Origin: Megasphaera cerevisiae DSM 20462
GTDB lineage: Bacteria > Bacillota > Negativicutes > Veillonellales > Megasphaeraceae
DNA: 58,113 bases
Reading direction: 5' to 3'
NCBI RefSeq assembly: GCF_001045675.1
Contig: NZ_LEKT01000016.1
Location: 1 to 58,113 of the forward strand
Below the pieces are notes generated by a model. That model saw only the letters and a list, made by a program, of their open reading frames with translations. It had not been told where the DNA came from and ran no database searches. How positions within the stretch are numbered: the stretch's first letter is position 1; every line of letters begins with the position of its first letter. Positions 44,794 through 52,351 of this stretch are shown here, in pieces. The translations under genes were made by a program, and so were the position numbers.

Positions 44794-45007
44794 ACACGCA
44801 CCTCCACATGATAACGCGAGTACAGCATAGCACAGAAAGACAAAATTATCAACGATATTTAGGAAATTATTAACACTTTTTACGTCGAATATATAATGTT
44901 TTATACAAATATTCAATATCCGCACATGCCATAGCCGTTTTCACGCGATAGAATACTTTCCGGCAGCTTGGCGAGTCACTTCCGGCTGAAGGAGGTCGTG
45001 CCGAAAT

Positions 45008-45330
45008 AGATGGAAATCAGGCTATCATTAAGCAGCTCTTCCAAGAGTACAACATCGAGAAACCTAACGACATGCAAGATGCCTTGAAGGATTTACTTGG
45101 CGGCGCCATCAAGGAAATGATGGAGTCTGAGATGGACGAACAGAACACCTGGGTTACAGCAAATCAGAACGCTCTGACAGCGAAAATGCCCGCAATGGCT
45201 ATAAACCCAAGCAAATGAACAAGCAGTTATGGCAGTTTTCAGATTGACATTCCTCAGGATCGTCAATCCTCTTTCAAGCCACAGGTCGCCAAGAAGCGTC
45301 AAAAGGACATCTCTGCCATTGACCAGAAAA
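45008..45330 (+). pseudogene. IS256-family transposase remnant (N-terminal third)
   Basis: Three consecutive frames together give an IS256 N-terminus: IIKQLFQEYNIEKPNDMQDA and KDLLGGAIKEMMESEMDE, then, after a 4-base insertion, HLGYSKSERSDSENARNGYK, then, after another shift, SYGSFQIDIPQDRQSSFKPQ and KKRQKDISAIDQK. It stops abruptly near 45330, where the reverse-strand nuclease gene begins. Clearly inactive. Confidence 0.8.
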
Positions 45331-46168
45331 TAAAACCGTTAATTCCAAATCGGACCCCCACATATCCTTCTGTCTTTCCAAGAAGTAACTGTATATTTTC
45401 TGTACCTTCGGCCAATGGATTCAATCCACCAATACTAGTTGGTTTTTTGTGATTTTTGTAATAATATCCTTGAAAATCATTGCAGATAAACGCGTTTAAT
45501 GCTTTAAGCGTATGTCGTGTATATTCTGGAATGGGTTCCGTTCTTCCCCCCGCTTCATCCCGCAGAAGCTCACTAATCAACGTATAAACAGAAGGATATC
45601 CTTGATCATTTTCCTTCCACGTACCAATCTGTATAGAATCACCATCTTGCACATCAGGTTTATGTCGCCATTCATCCATAGATGTCACGTCTACATCACC
45701 CGGTACTAAAAATATTAATACGATCCGTCTCTTGATTTTTATTTTCCCCCTTGTCGCTGCATTTCGCAAACCATCATACTCTCGGCAAAGTTGTGTGAAA
45801 TCTGATGCAGAATTTGTATAAATTTTATTTTCAATAGCTAAAATAGTGTCGCTAAATTCAAGGACAGCATCAATAAAAGCCTCACCCGTATCGCTCGTAA
45901 CATGTGTTTCAAGATCACATAAAACATCTTCACATCCACATTGATCACCCTCTTCATCTTGCGATGATTTTCGCAATTGACTCACTAAACGCCTTTCCAA
46001 AGATGTTAGTTTAGGATCTTTTTCTTCCAGTTTTTGAATAAATCGCTGTAAAAATTCATACCCTAGCCCATGTTCCATTTGCGGATTCAATAACCATAAA
46101 ATTAAAGCAGACATACATTCCTCAGGAAAACTTTTTTTAGAAGATGCAAAAACTTTGAATATGTTCAT
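45299..46168 (-). CDS. PD-(D/E)XK nuclease superfamily protein, C-terminus replaced by IS sequence
   Basis: 289 residues. Asp100 in AFIDAVLEF and Glu113-Asn-Lys115 in AIENKIYT form a PD-(D/E)XK core; DFTQLCREYDGL follows, as in the PDDEXK_4 group. The final residues (GFIFWSMAEMSF) are read from the opposite strand of the IS256 remnant, so the original C-terminus was lost when that element arrived. Core residues remain, so activity is possible. Function unknown; it lies within a defence-like island. CGGAGGAAGG precedes the ATG. Confidence 0.7.
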   Translation of the reverse strand: MNIFKVFASSKKSFPEECMSALILWLLNPQMEHGLGYEFLQRFIQKLEEKDPKLTSLERRLVSQLRKSSQDEEGDQCGCEDVLCDLETHVTSDTGEAFIDAVLEFSDTILAIENKIYTNSASDFTQLCREYDGLRNAATRGKIKIKRRIVLIFLVPGDVDVTSMDEWRHKPDVQDGDSIQIGTWKENDQGYPSVYTLISELLRDEAGGRTEPIPEYTRHTLKALNAFICNDFQGYYYKNHKKPTSIGGLNPLAEGTENIQLLLGKTEGYVGVRFGINGFIFWSMAEMSF

Positions 46169-46420
46169 TAGTAACCTTCCTCCGTCTTCGTAAATTATTA
46201 GATATCTTTTGTAGCTACCTTACTTACCAACCGTATGGAGATAAAATTTACAATAATTGTACATAAACGTGTATTGTTTCAGTCAGCTAAATGCATAATT
46301 GTCCGGTTTTGTAGGCTGTTTTCGGTGTACACAGTACACAATATCTACTAGAAACCATTTATAAATTTTTGGATATCAGATAAAACCTATAAAGCCTTAT
46401 GGTTACGTTGCAAACACGTA

Positions 46421-46453
46421 AAAAAAAAGGCACCAATGGTTGGTGTCTTTTTC
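46421..46453 (-). terminator. terminator after doc
   Basis: Minus strand AAAAGACACCAACCATTGGTGCCTTTTTTTTT, overlapping the last codons of doc; strong stem and long U-run. Confidence 0.85.
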
Positions 46454-46874
46454 AAGTATTAATATTGACTATATGCGCCTCAAACCACGTAATCAACATT
46501 TCACAATCAGTTTCCTTTGATTGTTTCGAATCGGCTATTCCAGTAGATATTTCAACTAATTCATCTTGTGTTGCATTAATTTCTAGATCATTTATAAATA
46601 AAAATATTGAAGTACAATGCAATGCAGTCCTTTTATTCCCATCGACGAACCCATGATTTTTATTTAACCCATAAAACAAACAGGCTGCCTTCTCTATAAC
46701 ACTCGGATAAAAATCATGATCACCGAAGCCAGAAAAAGGAGCATAAATGGCAGACTCTATCAACCCACTATCTCTTACCCCTTTATTGTTGTCTCCAAAA
46801 CTTTTTTCTAGTTCCTCATGACAGCCAATGACATCCTCATAAAGCAGTTGTATAATCTGCTTGTTTGTATTCAT
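46452..46874 (-). CDS. doc: Doc-like Fic-domain toxin
   Basis: 140 residues, close to P1 Doc (126). The Fic motif HGFVDGNKR spans 74-82 and carries the catalytic His and the altered GN-K/R ending typical of Doc, which phosphorylates EF-Tu. The start overlaps the stop of the small upstream gene (ATGA). A promoter with two sets of inverted repeats lies further up. Intact. Confidence 0.9.
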   Translation of the reverse strand: MNTNKQIIQLLYEDVIGCHEELEKSFGDNNKGVRDSGLIESAIYAPFSGFGDHDFYPSVIEKAACLFYGLNKNHGFVDGNKRTALHCTSIFLFINDLEINATQDELVEISTGIADSKQSKETDCEMLITWFEAHIVNINT

Positions 46875-47050
46875 CTATCTGCCAGTTTAGAATACGCTTC
46901 TTTATTTTTGCATAAAAAATATTGAGATGCATCTGCTATTTTTTTAGCAACATCTGGCGTATGCACTTGTTTACATTCTTTTTTAAGAGCAAAAGAACAC
47001 GGGCAGCTTTTAACAACGTTGTACTTTGCGGTTTTCCGATTTACATACAT
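46871..47050 (-). CDS. 59-residue partner of Doc, probable antitoxin of unusual type
   Basis: A short frame with AGGAGATGATCGT before ATG 47050 encodes MYVNRKTAKYNVVKSCPCSF, then ALKKECKQVHTPDVAKKIAD, then ASQYFLCKNKEAYSKLADR. Its stop overlaps the doc start by 4 bases, the usual antitoxin-toxin coupling. It has four cysteines (CPC, C, C) and lacks the Phd/AbrB N-terminal fold that normally precedes Doc. The segment HTPDVAKKIADASQYF could be the toxin-binding helix. I do not recognise the family. Confidence 0.7.
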   Translation of the reverse strand: MYVNRKTAKYNVVKSCPCSFALKKECKQVHTPDVAKKIADASQYFLCKNKEAYSKLADR

Positions 47051-47070
47051 ACGATCATCTCCTTTAGCAA

Positions 47071-47150
47071 AATATATTAATCAATTTAGTTAATATATTA
47101 TAGCTAATACAGTACGAATTGTCAAACGTTCACGCACTGTATTAGCTATA
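47071..47150 (-). promoter_or_regulatory. doc operon promoter with two inverted-repeat operators
   Basis: Minus strand TTGACA (47120-47125), 17 bases, TATAAT (47097-47102): both consensus. Downstream is a perfect 10-bp inverted repeat AATATATTAA/TTAATATATT (47071-47080, 47090-47099). A second perfect 15-bp inverted repeat TATAGCTAATACAGT (47099-47113, 47136-47150) flanks the -35. Typical of conditional autoregulation in toxin-antitoxin operons. Confidence 0.75.
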
Positions 47151-47287
47151 TATATTGTTATTTTATGTACCCGTATTGTTGCCCTTTCTTATACATCTCT
47201 GAAAACTCATTGGTGCTACCCTATAAAAGTAGACACATTCTTGCACCAGGCGTATTATTATTTCAAACACGAAAAGGAGGAATTAAC

Positions 47288-47527
47288 TTGTCCACAAAAA
47301 CACCTCGTTACGAAGAAGACTTCAAACGCACACTGGTGGAGCTTTACCACAATGGCAAGACTCAAACTGCACTTATAAAAGAATATGGTGTATCTCAATC
47401 CGCTCTGGGTAAATGGATTAAGCAATATTCTACTGTCGAAACCGACAATGGTGAGATTATCACCGCTAAACAGGTCAAACAACTCCAAAAACGCAATGCG
47501 CAACTGGAAGAGGAAAATCTTATTTAA
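47288..47527 (+). CDS. IS3 OrfA, truncated by a premature stop
   Basis: 79 residues from a TTG (47288) with AAGGAGGAATTAAC upstream: an HTH (KTQTALIKEYGVSQSALGKW) and a leucine-zipper-like tail ending EEENLI. The next codon is TAA followed by AAAAAAGCG. Relatives usually read ATT TTA AAA AAA G here, so a T-to-A change made the stop. Without it, OrfA would run to 47572 and slip -1 at the A-run into OrfB. The stop lies before the slippery run, so the fused transposase should not form. Confidence 0.75.
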   Translation: MSTKTPRYEEDFKRTLVELYHNGKTQTALIKEYGVSQSALGKWIKQYSTVETDNGEIITAKQVKQLQKRNAQLEEENLI

Positions 47528-47610
47528 AAAAAAGCGATTGCCATATTCACGCCACACTCAGACAAAGACTAGAAGCTGTTTTTAAACTGCGCTGTCAGCA
47601 TCGTGTTAAA

Positions 47611-48429
47611 ATGCTTTGTAAAGTGCTGCATGGTAATCGCAGCACTTATTACAAGCATTTTTTCTCAGAACCAGCCCCCAGGATAGCGGTTAATCAACAA
47701 ATTAAGTCCGCTATCGTGCACATCTACAGCGACTACGATCACAGTCTTGGTGCTTATAAAATCCACCACGTCCTTAAGCGTGACTATGGTATAACCATCA
47801 GTGTTGGCAGAGTGTACCGACTGATGGCTGGCATGGCTCTGCCTAAAATGTCCACGGATACGCCTAAATATAAACCTGCCCCCATAGATGGGATACTATG
47901 CGTAAATCATCTTAATCAAGGTTTCAATCCGGATGCTCCCAATATGATTTGGGTCAGCGATTTTACCTACATCAAGGTCAATGGCAGGTTCAACTATCTA
48001 TGCATTGTTATTGCTCTTTTTGCCAGGAAAATCATAGGCTGGAATGTCTCATCTGAGCATTCCCATAACCTAGTACAAGCGGCCCTGCAAAAGGCGTATA
48101 CAAATCGTGAATTTCCAAAGCATGTATTATTTCATTCAGATCAAGGTTCCGAATATAAAGCTTTTTCTGTCAGAAAACTTCTTGATAGATACCAATTTGT
48201 CCAATCTTTCTCCAAGAAGGGTTATCCTTACGATAATGCCTGCTGCGAGAGCTTCTTTAAGCAGATGAAGCGTGAATGTCTGCTGCGCAGGACATTCTAT
48301 TCCACAGAGCAGTTACGTCTAACCTGTTTTGAATATATCCAACGGTATAATTCTAAACGGCCGCATGCTTCGCTTGGATATTTAACTCCTAATGAAGTAG
48401 AAGAAGCGTATCACCAAATGCAGGGATAG
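47611..48429 (+). CDS. IS3 OrfB, DDE transposase (rve)
   Basis: 272 residues from the first ATG; the true frameshift product would begin near 47530 (LRQRLEAVFKLRCQHRVK). An N-terminal HTH_21 is followed by the integrase core with Asp in WVSDFTYIKV, Asp in FHSDQGSEY and Glu in CCESFFKQMKRE: an intact DDE triad. It lies in the -1 frame relative to OrfA. Probably silent because OrfA is cut short. Confidence 0.9.
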   Translation: MLCKVLHGNRSTYYKHFFSEPAPRIAVNQQIKSAIVHIYSDYDHSLGAYKIHHVLKRDYGITISVGRVYRLMAGMALPKMSTDTPKYKPAPIDGILCVNHLNQGFNPDAPNMIWVSDFTYIKVNGRFNYLCIVIALFARKIIGWNVSSEHSHNLVQAALQKAYTNREFPKHVLFHSDQGSEYKAFSVRKLLDRYQFVQSFSKKGYPYDNACCESFFKQMKRECLLRRTFYSTEQLRLTCFEYIQRYNSKRPHASLGYLTPNEVEEAYHQMQG

Positions 48430-48483
48430 TTCTGCATTTTTATAAATTATACTTTTAAAATGTGTCTACTTACTTGACTGTGT

Positions 48484-48850
48484 TCCAGTCTCCCAATACG
48501 ATGTCAATCGTAGTACATAACACACGATAATCATAATGCTGTCTTGCCATCCGAATCAATGTATTGGTATCTAATTCCCATGTCTGTATAAGATCATAAA
48601 CAAGCCTAGTAGGACTTGCTGCATCCACGGGTACCGTATGTAATTGTTGAACAGCATCTAAAAGTTGCAGATACCGATGATTGTTTGTTGTAATGGGGAT
48701 GGGTGGTTTGCGAAGCGTAATGTTCCAATGGTTTTGAATCCGTTTATCATACACATTAGTGGCAATACATCGTTTAGCAGGCATCTGCGTAACAAACCCC
48801 AACCGATTCAACCCGGATAATCTCGTTTCATATCCAATGATAATAAAAAT
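48484..48850 (-). pseudogene. partial second copy of abiEi
   Basis: 48490-48843 repeats the C-terminal coding part of the abiEi gene at 50146-50497 with only scattered differences (about nine in ten bases equal by eye). The N-terminal HTH and the promoter are missing, and the far end is joined to the IS3 terminus (VLGDWNTVK in place of VLGDIHESA). It is a relic of a duplicated or second AbiE module broken by IS3. Confidence 0.8.
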
Positions 48851-48853
48851 GTG

Positions 48854-48889
48854 CGCAGGCATCTAATCTATCTGCTAGATGCCTGCGTA
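48854..48889. repeat. 12-bp inverted repeat at the edge of the abiEi fragment
   Basis: CGCAGGCATCTA (48854-48865) and TAGATGCCTGCG enclose a 10-base loop, exactly where similarity to the intact abiEi ends. No U-run follows, so it is more likely a recombination scar or element end than a terminator. Confidence 0.45.
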
Positions 48890-49164
48890 TAACAAAGTCG
48901 GAAATGTGATCTTTTTTCATCAATATGCAGAGTCCCCCGAAGCTATCGATACAACAGTCGAGAAGACTTCTTTCCCATTTTCATATGCCCCCCTTATTAC
49001 GAAAACTCAAGACAATGGCTTAATTAAGCCATTTATGTTAATTTTCGGCAACGATTGTACCAAATAATTGCCAAAAGTGTATTAAAAAGTGGTACCATCG
49101 GAAGGTCTTATCATCCTATTTTTTGTATCAAATGCTGAATTTTTTCATAATTTCTATTTCACTA
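48890..49164. other. intergenic DNA after abiEii
   Basis: No gene, repeat or RNA recognised. The small plus-strand frame here lacks a ribosome site. Confidence 0.5.
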
Positions 49165-50139
49165 TCATAAAGACTCATCTAACTGTCGCAGAACAGGTTC
49201 CAATTTTTTCCATTGGCGTACAATACATTCATACACCAGTTGATCATGTTCGGCAAATACATAATTTTTCTGCATTCTTTGATATTCTTTTTGCAATATA
49301 TCATTTTTCGCTAGTTCGTCAAAAACTACAAAGTCTCGGAATAGTTGGTTCGATAAATTACTTCCGATTCTTTGTTGCTCTTCTTGTCTTTTATATTGTA
49401 CCATCTGTAATAACACGATTCGATTATGCAATAATTCCTGAATTTGTGGGATATCCATAAGAACACTGACATCGTATATGTGCTTTGCAACATCGAAATA
49501 GGATTGGCGTTCATAATAAAATTCGACTGCAAAAATTTTATCGGTGAAAATACGTTCCAACCGAATGGTTTCAATCCAAAACGGCCCTACCGTAAACTGT
49601 TGCTGCAAAATCTGTTTTTGTTCTTGGGTGGCATAGGTATACAGAATCGGTTCAATTTGTAATGCAGTGTGTGGTTCACTGACAGTAAACGAAGTCCCTT
49701 CCACTTTTACATGCCCAAATCGTTGTAACGGATCATCTGTATCTGCCGTATGAACGATAGATTCATAATCATACACGGTTGTAATGCTGCCGTTGTTATG
49801 TTCTTCCATACTCTTCTGCAGAGTACGGGGAAGCGATTGATATTTTGTTGTTGCGTCTTTCAACCGTTTCTTTTTTTGACTATTATTGTTACAATCATCA
49901 ATACATACGGTAATATCGATATCTTCCGAAAAACGCCGTATACTTTTTAATGCCTTATACAAGGCAGTCCCGCCCTTAAAATATGCTGGCAATGCATCCT
50001 GTTGCTGTTTTTTCGATAGCTCATACAGCAACAACATGACATAATAATCTTTTTCGATAATATCGCTCCGGATATCGCTTTTCTCATGAATATCGTTGAT
50101 TAGTGCCCCAAATGCGTATTCATCTTTATGCAGATTCAT
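49165..50139 (-). CDS. abiEii: AbiEii-family nucleotidyltransferase toxin
   Basis: 324 residues. The nucleotidyltransferase motifs are FKGGTALYKAL (GGTAL 56-60) and FSEDIDITV (71-78); further on, IRLERIFTDKIFAVEFY and DVAKHIYDVSVLM follow the AbiEii/AbiGii pattern. These toxins block growth during phage infection; related MenT toxins modify tRNA 3' ends. The start lies inside the abiEi end (14-base overlap), giving coupled translation. Intact. Confidence 0.9.
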   Translation of the reverse strand: MNLHKDEYAFGALINDIHEKSDIRSDIIEKDYYVMLLLYELSKKQQQDALPAYFKGGTALYKALKSIRRFSEDIDITVCIDDCNNNSQKKKRLKDATTKYQSLPRTLQKSMEEHNNGSITTVYDYESIVHTADTDDPLQRFGHVKVEGTSFTVSEPHTALQIEPILYTYATQEQKQILQQQFTVGPFWIETIRLERIFTDKIFAVEFYYERQSYFDVAKHIYDVSVLMDIPQIQELLHNRIVLLQMVQYKRQEEQQRIGSNLSNQLFRDFVVFDELAKNDILQKEYQRMQKNYVFAEHDQLVYECIVRQWKKLEPVLRQLDESL

Positions 50140-50791
50140 GGATATCCCCCAATACTATGTCAATCGTAGTACATAATACACGATAATCATAATGCTGTCT
50201 TGCCATCCGAATCAATATATTCGTATCTAGCTTCCATGTCTGTATAAGATCACAAACAAGTCTGGTGGGGTTTACTGTATCCACGGGTGCCGTATGTAAT
50301 TGTTGAACAACATCTAAAAGTTGCAGATACCGATGATTGTTTGTTGTAATGGGGATGGGTGGTTTGCGAAGCGTAATATTCCAATGTTTTGGAATCCGTT
50401 TATCATACGCATTAGTGGCAATACATCGTTTAGCAGGCATCTGTGTAACAAACCCCAACCGATTCAACCCAGATAAGCCTGTTTCATATCCAATGATATG
50501 ATCATTGGCATCTCGTAAAAATCGGTTACAGTACAACGCATCTGCATCCGGTGTATAGTTCCCAAACACGGTATTAATTGTTTTACAATACATGCCTTTA
50601 GTAATTCGTACGATATCCCCCTGTTTTTCCAACCGAGCCAGAATAACATTAACCGTACGTTTCACGACGGCAGGATCTAAGTAAGTAACAGCCGCAACAT
50701 AAGCACTCACTTGTTCCGTCAAAATAGGTTGTTTTTCATCGTGCTGCCGAATATAAGTTTGCACGATACTCGTATATCCTGTCTTTTTCAT
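50126..50791 (-). CDS. abiEi: AbiEi-like antitoxin and repressor (DUF6088)
   Basis: About 221 residues from ATG 50791 (GGAGG 8 bases upstream; the GTG at 50800 overlaps the ribosome site). The N-terminal winged HTH (YLDPAVVKRTVNVILARLEKQ ... IVRITKGMYC) and the C-terminal toxin-control domain match AbiEi/DUF6088 proteins. It should bind its own promoter, which carries a perfect 16-bp inverted repeat, and counteract AbiEii. A fragmentary paralogue lies at 48484-48850. Confidence 0.88.
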   Translation of the reverse strand: MKKTGYTSIVQTYIRQHDEKQPILTEQVSAYVAAVTYLDPAVVKRTVNVILARLEKQGDIVRITKGMYCKTINTVFGNYTPDADALYCNRFLRDANDHIIGYETGLSGLNRLGFVTQMPAKRCIATNAYDKRIPKHWNITLRKPPIPITTNNHRYLQLLDVVQQLHTAPVDTVNPTRLVCDLIQTWKLDTNILIRMARQHYDYRVLCTTIDIVLGDIHESA

Positions 50792-50810
50792 AGCACCCAC
50801 CTCCTTTATT

Positions 50811-50879
50811 TGTTATTATAATTACACTGTATATTTTATTTTATGTAATTATAATAACATTCGTGTCAAATATTGTCAA
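50811..50879 (-). promoter_or_regulatory. abiE promoter with perfect 16-bp inverted repeat
   Basis: TGTTATTATAATTACA (50811-50826) and TGTAATTATAATAACA (50844-50859) are exact reverse complements 17 bases apart. A minus-strand TTGACA (50874-50879), 17-base spacer and TATTAT (50851-50856) put the -10 inside the distal arm. Known AbiEi proteins autoregulate through paired inverted repeats. Confidence 0.75.
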
Positions 50880-51112
50880 TCGACAATCATCAAACAATGG
50901 CATAGGTATTTTCCTCTTTCTTTAATATGATGATTATGTCCTACTAGCCACTACGTTACGATTATAGTTTATCACAGCATTTGTTGCTTCCACTTGCAGT
51001 AAAGTTCTTTGTAATAGATAGAGTACAATTAAGTTCGCAAAAGTAAAAAAAGGAAAAAGCCATCAAAACTCCGAAAAGGTAAGTAGCAAGCAAACCAATA
51101 AGGAGTGAACAA
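50880..51112. other. gap between abiE and an IS256 remnant
   Basis: AT-rich and without a gene. The stretch around 51034-51110 (GTTCGCAAAAG and a GGAGTGAAC ribosome site) is probably the left end and leader of the IS256 element. Confidence 0.5.
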
Positions 51113-52140
51113 ATGATGGCTTACCTAAATTCTACCGTATCTTTTGAAAAAATGCTAATGAAATTTATATCAGAGGAAGATCCGATGCAATCTATTCTCA
51201 AATGGCTCTGTGAACGTCTCATGGAAGCTGAAGTAGAAAGTAAGCTTTGTGCCGAGAAATCAGAACGGAACAAGGAACGCCAGGGATACCGATCAGGCTA
51301 CCGCGTTCGCCGGTTTGACACAAAAATGGGAACAATGTATCTCATGGTTCCTAAAATCAGAAATGGCGGATACATTCCCTTCTTTGTAGAAGCAAAAAAA
51401 CGTTCCGAAGCTGCTCTCATGAATGTAATTCAGGAAGCCTACGTCAATGGCGTCTCAACCCGCAAAATTGATACATTAACCAAAACGCTAGGCATCGAAT
51501 CCATTTCATGCAGCCAAGTTTCAGCAATGACTAAGGATTGAAACGAACAAGTAGAAGCGTTCCGAAGCCGAAAACTGGAAGCCGCATATCCGGTTCTTTG
51601 GGTAGATGCGTTATATGAACGAATTCGTGATAATCAAAAGGTTAAAAATATGGCCGTACGAGTCGTCACTGGCATTCATTTAGAGGGCAAACGTGCTATT
51701 TTAGCGGTAGAGCCCATGTATGAAGAGTCTGCCGCAACGTATACGAAAGTATTTGATCAGCTAAAAGAACGGGGTTTAGAGAACGTATGGCTGGTCGTAT
51801 CTGACGCCCATAAAGGCCTAGTAAAAGCTGCCCGAGAAGCTTTTCTTGGCTGCTCCTGGCAACGGTGCAAGGTTCATTTTATGCGAAATATATTGGCGCA
51901 TGTTTCTGGTAAAAATAAAAAATCGTTTGCCGCAAAGCTTAAGCAAATCTGGCTACAGCCGGACTACGAGAGTGCTCAAAAATATGCGAATACCTTCATG
52001 AATGACCATGAAGTTCAGTATCCGCAGGCCATATCCTTGTTAGAAGAGGGCCTCGAAGAATCGCTTCAATTTTTCAGTTTCCAAGAAATTGATGCTAGAA
52101 AAATCTCATCTACAAATCTACTGGAGCGATTAATTAGCTA
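51113..52140 (+). pseudogene. IS256-family transposase with in-frame stop and lost C-terminus
   Basis: One frame from ATG 51113 runs through a TGA (51539-51541) and continues in the same frame to 52168. Before it: SILKWLCERLMEAEVESKLC and GYRSGYRVRRFD. After it: FRSRKLEAAYPVLWVDALYE, WLVVSDAHKGLVKAARE and WQRCKVHFMRN. The TGA replaces the usual Leu of KDLNEQVEAF. Similarity ends after STNLLERL (about 52135), where RRRT-type residues should follow. Inactive on both counts. It differs from the other IS256 relic at 45008. Confidence 0.88.
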
Positions 52141-52351
52141 TCTTCATAATACATCTCCTGATTGCTGATTAACCATCACGCATTAATTTCGACAATTATT
52201 GTTAATATAAATAAAACAGTGTTGTGTTTCTCTATAATTTATCGGTAACAGAATGAAAGCGCCTGTTAGCTTACACCTGTATTTCTATTTCAACACTGGT
52301 CTTGAGCTTTATCGTAAGTATACTTTCTCCAAACATTTTTGCACAATATTA

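Larger units (their letters stand above)
47227..48471 (+). mobile_element. IS3-family insertion sequence, defective
   Basis: Terminal inverted repeats AAGTAGACACATT (47227-47239) and its complement (48459-48471) enclose OrfA and OrfB. A clear target duplication is not visible. OrfA has a nonsense codon just before the frameshift site. It abuts a truncated abiEi copy on its right side. Confidence 0.85.

Noticed and set aside
47227-48471. Target-site duplication of the IS3 element
   Set aside because: Flanks CTATAA-like on the left and ACTTGA-like on the right do not match as a 3-4 bp repeat; the right junction may be rearranged.
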